A DNA stretch of 64,000 nt from the NCBI RefSeq assembly GCF_001317355.1, contig NZ_LKET01000029.1:1-64000 (forward strand), read 5' to 3'. Made by a program: the position numbers and the translations under genes. This stretch comes from Oxobacter pfennigii. GTDB lineage: Bacteria > Bacillota > Clostridia > Clostridiales > Oxobacteraceae. Positions 60,779-64,000 of this stretch are shown here, in pieces. The notes beneath the pieces were generated by a model. It did no database searches. It saw only the letters and a list, made by a program, of their open reading frames with translations, and was not told where the DNA came from. Position 1 is the first letter of the stretch. Every line of letters begins with the position of its first letter.

Positions 60779-61258
60779 ATGAAGCATATACTTTCTGTGC
60801 TTGTCAATGATACACCGGGAGTTGTTACCAGGGTTTCGGCTTTGTTTTCAAAAAGAAATTACAATATAAAAAGCTTTGTAGGCTGTGAAACTCATATTCC
60901 CGGAACATCAACCCTTATAATAGTTGTCTATGGAGATGATGAAATAATAGAGCAGATTACAAAGCAGCTAAGAAAGCTCATTGATGTAATCGAAGTATCC
61001 GATATAACCCAGAAAAAACATGTATCAAGGGAATTGGTGCTCATTAGGGTAAAAGCAGATACAAAGGTTAGAAGTGAGATCATACAGATTGTTGATATCT
61101 TCAGGGCTAATATAGTGGATTTTCAGAATTCATCCCTGATGATAGAAGCCACAGGCGATGAAGATAAAATTGATGCTCTGGTGGAGGCATTAAAGTCTTT
61201 TGAGATTTTGGAAATTGTCAAAACAGGAGAAATTTCTATGGTAAGAAAAAATGTATAA
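60779..61258 (+). CDS. ilvN: Acetolactate synthase small regulatory subunit
   Basis: 159-residue regulatory subunit with an N-terminal ACT domain (LSVLVNDTPGVVTRVSALFS, then KRNYNIKSFVGCET) and a C-terminal domain of the small-subunit type (ELVLIRVKADTKVRSEIIQI). It gives valine feedback control and raises activity of IlvB. Ribosome site ATAGGAGGTTAACAA; coupled to ilvB. Confidence 0.94.
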   Translation: MKHILSVLVNDTPGVVTRVSALFSKRNYNIKSFVGCETHIPGTSTLIIVVYGDDEIIEQITKQLRKLIDVIEVSDITQKKHVSRELVLIRVKADTKVRSEIIQIVDIFRANIVDFQNSSLMIEATGDEDKIDALVEALKSFEILEIVKTGEISMVRKNV

Positions 61259-61260
61259 AC

Positions 61261-61282
61261 AGGATATATAAAAATATATCCT
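61261..61282 (+). promoter_or_regulatory. Small hairpin between ilvN and ilvC
   Basis: AGGATATAT (61261-61269) and ATATATCCT (61274-61282) form a perfect 9-bp stem with an AAAA loop and no T tract; perhaps a processing or stability element. Confidence 0.4.
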
Positions 61283-61305
61283 CACAATAAAAGGAGGAAA
61301 ACACT

Positions 61306-62298
61306 ATGGTAAAGATGTATTATGAAAGCGATGCAAACATTGAGTATTTGAAAGGCAAGAAAATAGCAGTCATGGGTTTTGGAAGCCAGGGCCATGCACA
61401 GGCTCTTAACCTTAAGGAAAGCGGTCTTGATGTAGTTATCGGATTGAGAGAAGGAAGCGCAAGGTGGCAGAAAGCAGTTGAATTTGGTTTTGAGGTTATG
61501 ACTGTAGATAAGGCCAGCCAGGCTGCAGATGTTATACAGATGCTTCTTCCTGATGAAGCCCAGGCAAAGGTATATAAAGAGCAAATTGCGCCTTATATGA
61601 CAGAAGGAAAGGCTATAATGTTCTCACATGGTTTTAATATCCATTTCAAACAAATAGTTCCGCCAAAAAACGTTGATGTGCTTATGGTGGCACCAAAAGG
61701 GCCGGGACATTTGGTAAGAAGAACATATACTCAGGGGCAGGGAGTTCCCGCGCTTATAGCTATTCATAATGATTATACAGGCCATGCGAAGGATATTGCT
61801 CTGGCTTATGCAAGAGGAATAGGCGCTGCAAGAGCAGGTGTTTTTGAAACAACATTCAAAGAAGAAACTGAAACCGACCTCTTTGGTGAACAGTCAGTAC
61901 TTTGCGGCGGAGTTACAGAGCTCATGAAAGCAGGCTTTGATACTTTGGTTGAAGCAGGATATGCTCCTGAAATGGCATATTTTGAATGTATCCATGAAAT
62001 GAAGCTTATCGTAGACTTGATTTATGAAGGCGGCTTCTCGAAGATGAGATATTCTGTAAGTGATACGGCAGAATACGGTGATTATGTAACAGGCAAGAGA
62101 ATTATAACAGAAGAGACACGCAAGGAAATGAAAAAGGTTCTTACAGAAATTCAAAACGGTACATTCGCAAAGAACTGGATAGTTGAGAATATGTCAAACA
62201 GGGCTTTCTTCAACGCAGAAAAAGAGATACAGAAAAACCACCCTGTTGAAGAAGTAGGGACAAGAATAAGAAGTTATATACCATGGTTTAAAAAATAA
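61306..62298 (+). CDS. ilvC: Ketol-acid reductoisomerase
   Basis: 330-residue class I enzyme, second step of branched-chain amino acid synthesis (acetolactate to dihydroxyisovalerate with NADPH). Rossmann motif [34 protein letters not shown], and the metal-site segment [20 protein letters not shown] with [18 protein letters not shown]. Ribosome site AAAGGAGGAAAACACT. The remaining biosynthetic gene ilvD is not in this operon; the dehydratase at 9456-11111 probably serves another pathway. Confidence 0.96.
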   Translation: MVKMYYESDANIEYLKGKKIAVMGFGSQGHAQALNLKESGLDVVIGLREGSARWQKAVEFGFEVMTVDKASQAADVIQMLLPDEAQAKVYKEQIAPYMTEGKAIMFSHGFNIHFKQIVPPKNVDVLMVAPKGPGHLVRRTYTQGQGVPALIAIHNDYTGHAKDIALAYARGIGAARAGVFETTFKEETETDLFGEQSVLCGGVTELMKAGFDTLVEAGYAPEMAYFECIHEMKLIVDLIYEGGFSKMRYSVSDTAEYGDYVTGKRIITEETRKEMKKVLTEIQNGTFAKNWIVENMSNRAFFNAEKEIQKNHPVEEVGTRIRSYIPWFKK

Positions 62299-62314
62299 AT
62301 TTTATTTAGCAGAT

Positions 62315-62356
62315 AATAAAAGCCATTTATCTTTATTATGATAGATGGCTCTTATT
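62315..62356 (+). terminator. Terminator-like hairpin after ilvC
   Basis: AATAAAAGCCATTTATC (62315-62331) pairs with GATAGATGGCTCTTATT (62340-62356) with few mismatches; weak T tract. Confidence 0.6.
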
Positions 62357-62469
62357 AATTGAGTGAGATTTTATTCAACAGGTATATATTTACAGAATAT
62401 GTTATTAAACTATATAATATAAATAGGCGTGGTTTATAATGACATAATTGATATAAGGGGGATTTTAAA

Positions 62470-63243
62470 GTGGAATCTGAAGAGAAGTATAATGTTAAGG
62501 TTCTTGAAAAGACATTAAATATTCTCAAATGCTTTACTTCACTAAAACCGGAATGGACATTAAGTGATTTATGCAAGGAACTTAAAATGAATCGTACCAC
62601 AATATACAGAATACTTACCACACTAAGTGCTCATGATTTTATTACGGTATCTGAGAAAAGTGGAAAGTATAAGCTGGGTTCTGTCTTTGTTGTCTTAGGT
62701 GCGACTGTATTAAGTGAAATGGATTTAAGAAAAAGTGCAGGATATCATTTGAAAAAGTTAAGCGAGATATCGGGAGAAACAGCACATCTGTGTATGTATT
62801 ATAATATGACGGCAGTCAATATTGATATATATGACAGCCCACAGGAAAATAAGATTGCTCCTAGAATCGGCAAGGAATTATCCTTGCATGCAAGCTCTCC
62901 GGGAAAAATTTTTTTAGCCAACTTCTGTGATGATGACTTGGAAGAATATATTCAGAAGGGGCTGGCACCGTCTACTCAATATACATGTACATCACCGGAT
63001 GAAATTAAAAAGATGGTAAAAAAAATCAGGCAGGAAAAGTTAGCCTATGATTTAAGGGAATCTACGGATGACCGTTCGGGTATATCAGCACCTATTTTTA
63101 ATTATAAAAATCAGGTTATTGCAGCTATCGGTGCTGTAGGACCCTATGCCAGATTTGAAAAAAACCTCGAAACAATAGCAAAGCAAGTAAAAAACAGCGC
63201 CCACAGTATTTCAAAAGAGATGGGATATATGGGAGAATTTTAA
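62470..63243 (+). CDS. IclR-family transcriptional regulator
   Basis: 257-residue regulator: winged HTH (VLEKTLNILKCFTSLKPEWT, then LSDLCKELKMNRTTIYRILT) and a GAF-like effector domain with HASSPGKIFLANF and STDDRSGISAPIFNYKNQVI. IclR proteins usually control catabolic genes for acids or aromatics. It has its own upstream region behind a hairpin and is convergent with the methyltransferase gene, so its target is not clear from position. Start GTG 62470 after AAGGGGGATTTTAAA. Confidence 0.9.
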   Translation: MESEEKYNVKVLEKTLNILKCFTSLKPEWTLSDLCKELKMNRTTIYRILTTLSAHDFITVSEKSGKYKLGSVFVVLGATVLSEMDLRKSAGYHLKKLSEISGETAHLCMYYNMTAVNIDIYDSPQENKIAPRIGKELSLHASSPGKIFLANFCDDDLEEYIQKGLAPSTQYTCTSPDEIKKMVKKIRQEKLAYDLRESTDDRSGISAPIFNYKNQVIAAIGAVGPYARFEKNLETIAKQVKNSAHSISKEMGYMGEF

Positions 63244-63247
63244 GGCG

Positions 63248-64000
63248 TTACTCACAGACGGCTATATGTCTGTCTAGGCCTCCTTTTGGGAGTATTATAT
63301 ATTCGATGACTTTAAAGCCGCAGGAAAGTATTATATTTTGTATATCCCTGCTGCTTAATATAACTGCTCTTTTACACAAGTCTCTGGCATTTCCTATTAT
63401 GCTGTCATACTTATCGCTTCCTTTTTTTGATAGTACCCCATAAGGAAGGTCTATAACAGAAACATCATACATGCCCTTGATGTGTGACGCATCAAGGCAT
63501 GTGACTTTGCTTTCAAATCCAAAATGCACTAAATTCAAATTAGCATTGTTTACTACTATTTCGTTTATATCGTAGCCTTCTGCATCTATTCCCATATCTA
63601 AAGCTTCCAAAAGGACGGTCCCAACGCCGCAGCAGGGATCTACAAGTTTTATATCTGTTGAATTGCAGGCTGCGATATTAACTAATGCTCTTGCCATCCT
63701 TGAAGGCAGGGCATTACAGAAAGTATGGGGTTTTTTATTGAATATAAGCCATCTGTTCGGTGATTTTTCAACAAATTCGCCAAAGAGCCATTTTTGATCA
63801 ATGCGGGTAACAATAAAATCAGTAAGAGGGTTCTTAAGGTCCGGAGCGGTTAGAAATAAGTCGGAAATCTCTCTTTCTACCCTTTTTCTTTCATGAAAAT
63901 CAATATGCTCATGGACATTTATAAACCGTACTCTGAATCTTTCTCTGCTTAGATTCAATTTTTCAATTTTTTTATATAAATTATTAAGGCTATAATCCTC
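63248..64000 (-). CDS. THUMP/TRM11-type RNA or DNA methyltransferase, 5' end outside window
   Basis: The frame stays open to the window edge (63959-64000 adds EDYSLNNLYKKIEK), so the N-terminus is missing. The visible part has the SAM-binding motif DPCCGVGTVLLEALDMG, the acidic loop GYDINEIVVNNANLNL and the catalytic-type motif DLPYGV (as D/N-x-P-Y). NKKPHTFCNALPSRMARALV precedes the Rossmann fold, as in TRM11-like tRNA guanosine-N2 methyltransferases and related methylases. It is convergent with the IclR gene, 4 bases apart. Confidence 0.82.
   Translation of the reverse strand, partial: EDYSLNNLYKKIEKLNLSRERFRVRFINVHEHIDFHERKRVEREISDLFLTAPDLKNPLTDFIVTRIDQKWLFGEFVEKSPNRWLIFNKKPHTFCNALPSRMARALVNIAACNSTDIKLVDPCCGVGTVLLEALDMGIDAEGYDINEIVVNNANLNLVHFGFESKVTCLDASHIKGMYDVSVIDLPYGVLSKKGSDKYDSIIGNARDLCKRAVILSSRDIQNIILSCGFKVIEYIILPKGGLDRHIAVCE

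Overview
The window reads as chromosomal DNA of an anaerobic, endospore-forming member of the Clostridia. It is AT-rich with strong AGGAGG-type ribosome sites and frequent TTG/GTG starts. It carries spore germination genes (gerA, gerB, gerC), three CotS-type spore coat kinase homologues, an agr-type quorum-sensing pair, a small ferredoxin, a corrinoid protein, a tungsten aldehyde ferredoxin oxidoreductase homologue and a T-box-controlled ilv operon. No species is claimed.

Layout. 1-1.8 kb is a graveyard of mobile and defence DNA: an ISL3-type transposase broken by two frameshifts, a five-repeat degenerate CRISPR array with type I-C-like repeats, and a previously unlabelled fragment that reads as the C-terminus of a Cas6-type protein. 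1.8-3.8 kb is a minus-strand operon (URO-D-family protein, a 40-residue ORF, a TetR regulator). 4.1-19.7 kb is a large catabolic island: cupin, a complete Liv-type ABC importer, an IlvD/EDD dehydratase, a LacI regulator, a zinc dehydrogenase, an Old-Yellow-Enzyme homologue that ends at an Fe-S motif, an SDR, a large FAD oxidoreductase, a KDPG aldolase with an extra VOC-like domain, and a KDG-type kinase. Two 14-bp palindromes (4768-4781 and 13501-13514) probably co-regulate its transport and catabolic halves. The logic is import of a sugar-acid-like substrate, oxidation/reduction and dehydration to a 2-keto-3-deoxy acid, phosphorylation and aldol cleavage; the actual substrate cannot be read from sequence.

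19.75-31 kb is mixed: a 203-bp MITE, a Cys-rich small protein, a beta-carbonic-anhydrase-like protein, a PocR/AraC regulator, galE, a corrinoid protein, ferredoxin, a degenerate Nudix protein, a CAP-domain lipoprotein, an AlbA/Schlafen-like protein, a frameshifted DUF2249-like gene and an AOR homologue without cluster cysteines. 31.4-34.4 kb holds a membrane protein, agrB, an unannotated agrD (predicted ring CAMIF) and a membrane GGDEF/HD-GYP protein. 34.4-41.8 kb holds mannose-1-phosphate guanylyltransferase and a complete oligopeptide ABC importer. 42-44.8 kb is a sulfur/CoA-disulfide redox locus split at an A9 tract, with its ArsR regulator. 45-50.6 kb holds tyrS and the ger genes.

50.6-58.6 kb is a spore-surface-like cluster: two related glycosyltransferases flank three CotS paralogues and a hybrid histidine kinase whose 3' end is formed by a second copy of the MITE. 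58.7-62.3 kb is the T-box-ilvBNC branched-chain amino acid operon, followed by an IclR regulator and the start-truncated (at the window edge) end of a THUMP-type methyltransferase gene.
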